Shown here: positions 63,982 to 64,000 of the stretch, piece by piece
Layout of the letters: each line of letters starts with the position of its first letter
How positions within the stretch are numbered: the first letter of the stretch is position 1
NCBI GenBank assembly: GCA_036867785.1
Contig: CP145428.1
Span: forward strand, 310,001 to 374,000
Direction: 5' to 3'
DNA from: Plasmodiophora brassicae
Taxonomy: Eukaryota > Endomyxa: Phytomyxea > Phytomyxea > Plasmodiophorida
DNA: 64,000 bases
Translations under genes and position numbers: made by a program
The notes under the pieces: generated by a model
The model's input: only the letters and a program-made list of their open reading frames with translations
Told to the model about the DNA's origin: nothing
The model's database searches: none

Positions 63982-64000
63982 TACCGAAGCAGCGCATTCG

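Noticed and set aside
1-64000. Giant-virus (pandoravirus-like) origin, suggested by GC-richness and the F-box-like gene
   Set aside because: Abundant spliceosomal introns, ribosomal protein, tRNA, SBDS, CFAP20, B55 and MMS19 show a cellular eukaryotic nuclear genome; no capsid, polymerase or other viral hallmark gene was seen.
1-64000. CRISPR arrays, bacterial operons, riboswitches
   Set aside because: No regular short repeats with spacers, no polycistronic layout and no ribosome-binding sites; the genome is eukaryotic.

Overview
The window is nuclear DNA of an intron-rich, GC-rich, flagellated eukaryotic microbe. Most conserved genes are split by 45-65 nt introns with GT..AG ends (GTACG or GTRNG donors are common) and a CTAAC/CTGAC branch-point-like motif close to the acceptor. 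CFAP20/BUG22 and an RIIa-domain protein imply a motile cilium. Two plant-type sterol C-24 methyltransferases with an N-terminal membrane anchor, a bacterial-type 2-methylcitrate synthase, a GH114-like secreted enzyme and a Pro/Thr-rich secreted protein would fit a stramenopile-like protist (oomycete or hyphochytrid grade), but the lineage is an inference and cannot be fixed from this sequence alone. Exon joins given here were read by eye from splice signals and protein-family continuity; many are exact and keep the reading frame, others are approximate.

Layout. 0-3.4 kb: poorly resolved, with a broken RGS C-terminus, a membrane-segment exon and a run of 22 G. 3.7-8.7 kb: GH114-like secreted enzyme with an apparent frameshift, a p24/TMED cargo receptor, a FAR-17a/AIG1-like membrane hydrolase, a coiled-coil protein. 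9-11 kb: a protein with three cyclic-nucleotide-binding-like domains (CNBDs) and an RGS domain. 12.6-17.0 kb: two intronless secreted lineage-specific proteins, one with an F-box-like segment. 17.1-24.3 kb: SBDS, CFAP20, an IQ-motif protein, an unresolved membrane protein, MUS81. 24.6-33.8 kb: MMS19, a cysteine-module secreted protein, a PA-TM-RING ubiquitin ligase, an MFS transporter, a UBE2K-type E2 with UBA, an MTFR-like mitochondrial fission regulator. 34-42 kb: sparse, with a BTB-like/RING protein, an RIIa protein and a very acidic protein. 42.4-48.4 kb: a tandem duplication carrying two sterol methyltransferase genes and the 3' end of an RGS gene, followed by the full-length gene, an MHYT-domain membrane sensor fused to RGS. 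48.6-53.1 kb: ribosomal protein eL42 (L44e), methylcitrate synthase, tRNA-Phe, PP2A B55. 53.6-63 kb: a protein with about five CNBDs, a J-domain protein, a third intronless secreted protein and an STI1-thioredoxin-PUL fusion. The right edge holds a large fold-back repeat and a Gln-rich repeat ORF.

Functional threads. The notable theme is heterotrimeric G-protein and cyclic-nucleotide signalling with unusual architectures: MHYT-RGS, CNBD3-RGS, a multi-CNBD protein and two further RGS remnants in 64 kb. A second thread is ubiquitin/protein quality control (E2-UBA, PA-TM-RING, RING-BTB-like, STI1-Trx-PUL, J-domain). The rest is housekeeping (ribosome maturation, Fe-S delivery, DNA repair, sterol and propionate metabolism). 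The candidates for something undescribed are the MHYT-RGS receptor-like protein, the CNBD3-RGS protein, the STI1-thioredoxin-PUL fusion and the intronless secreted proteins.
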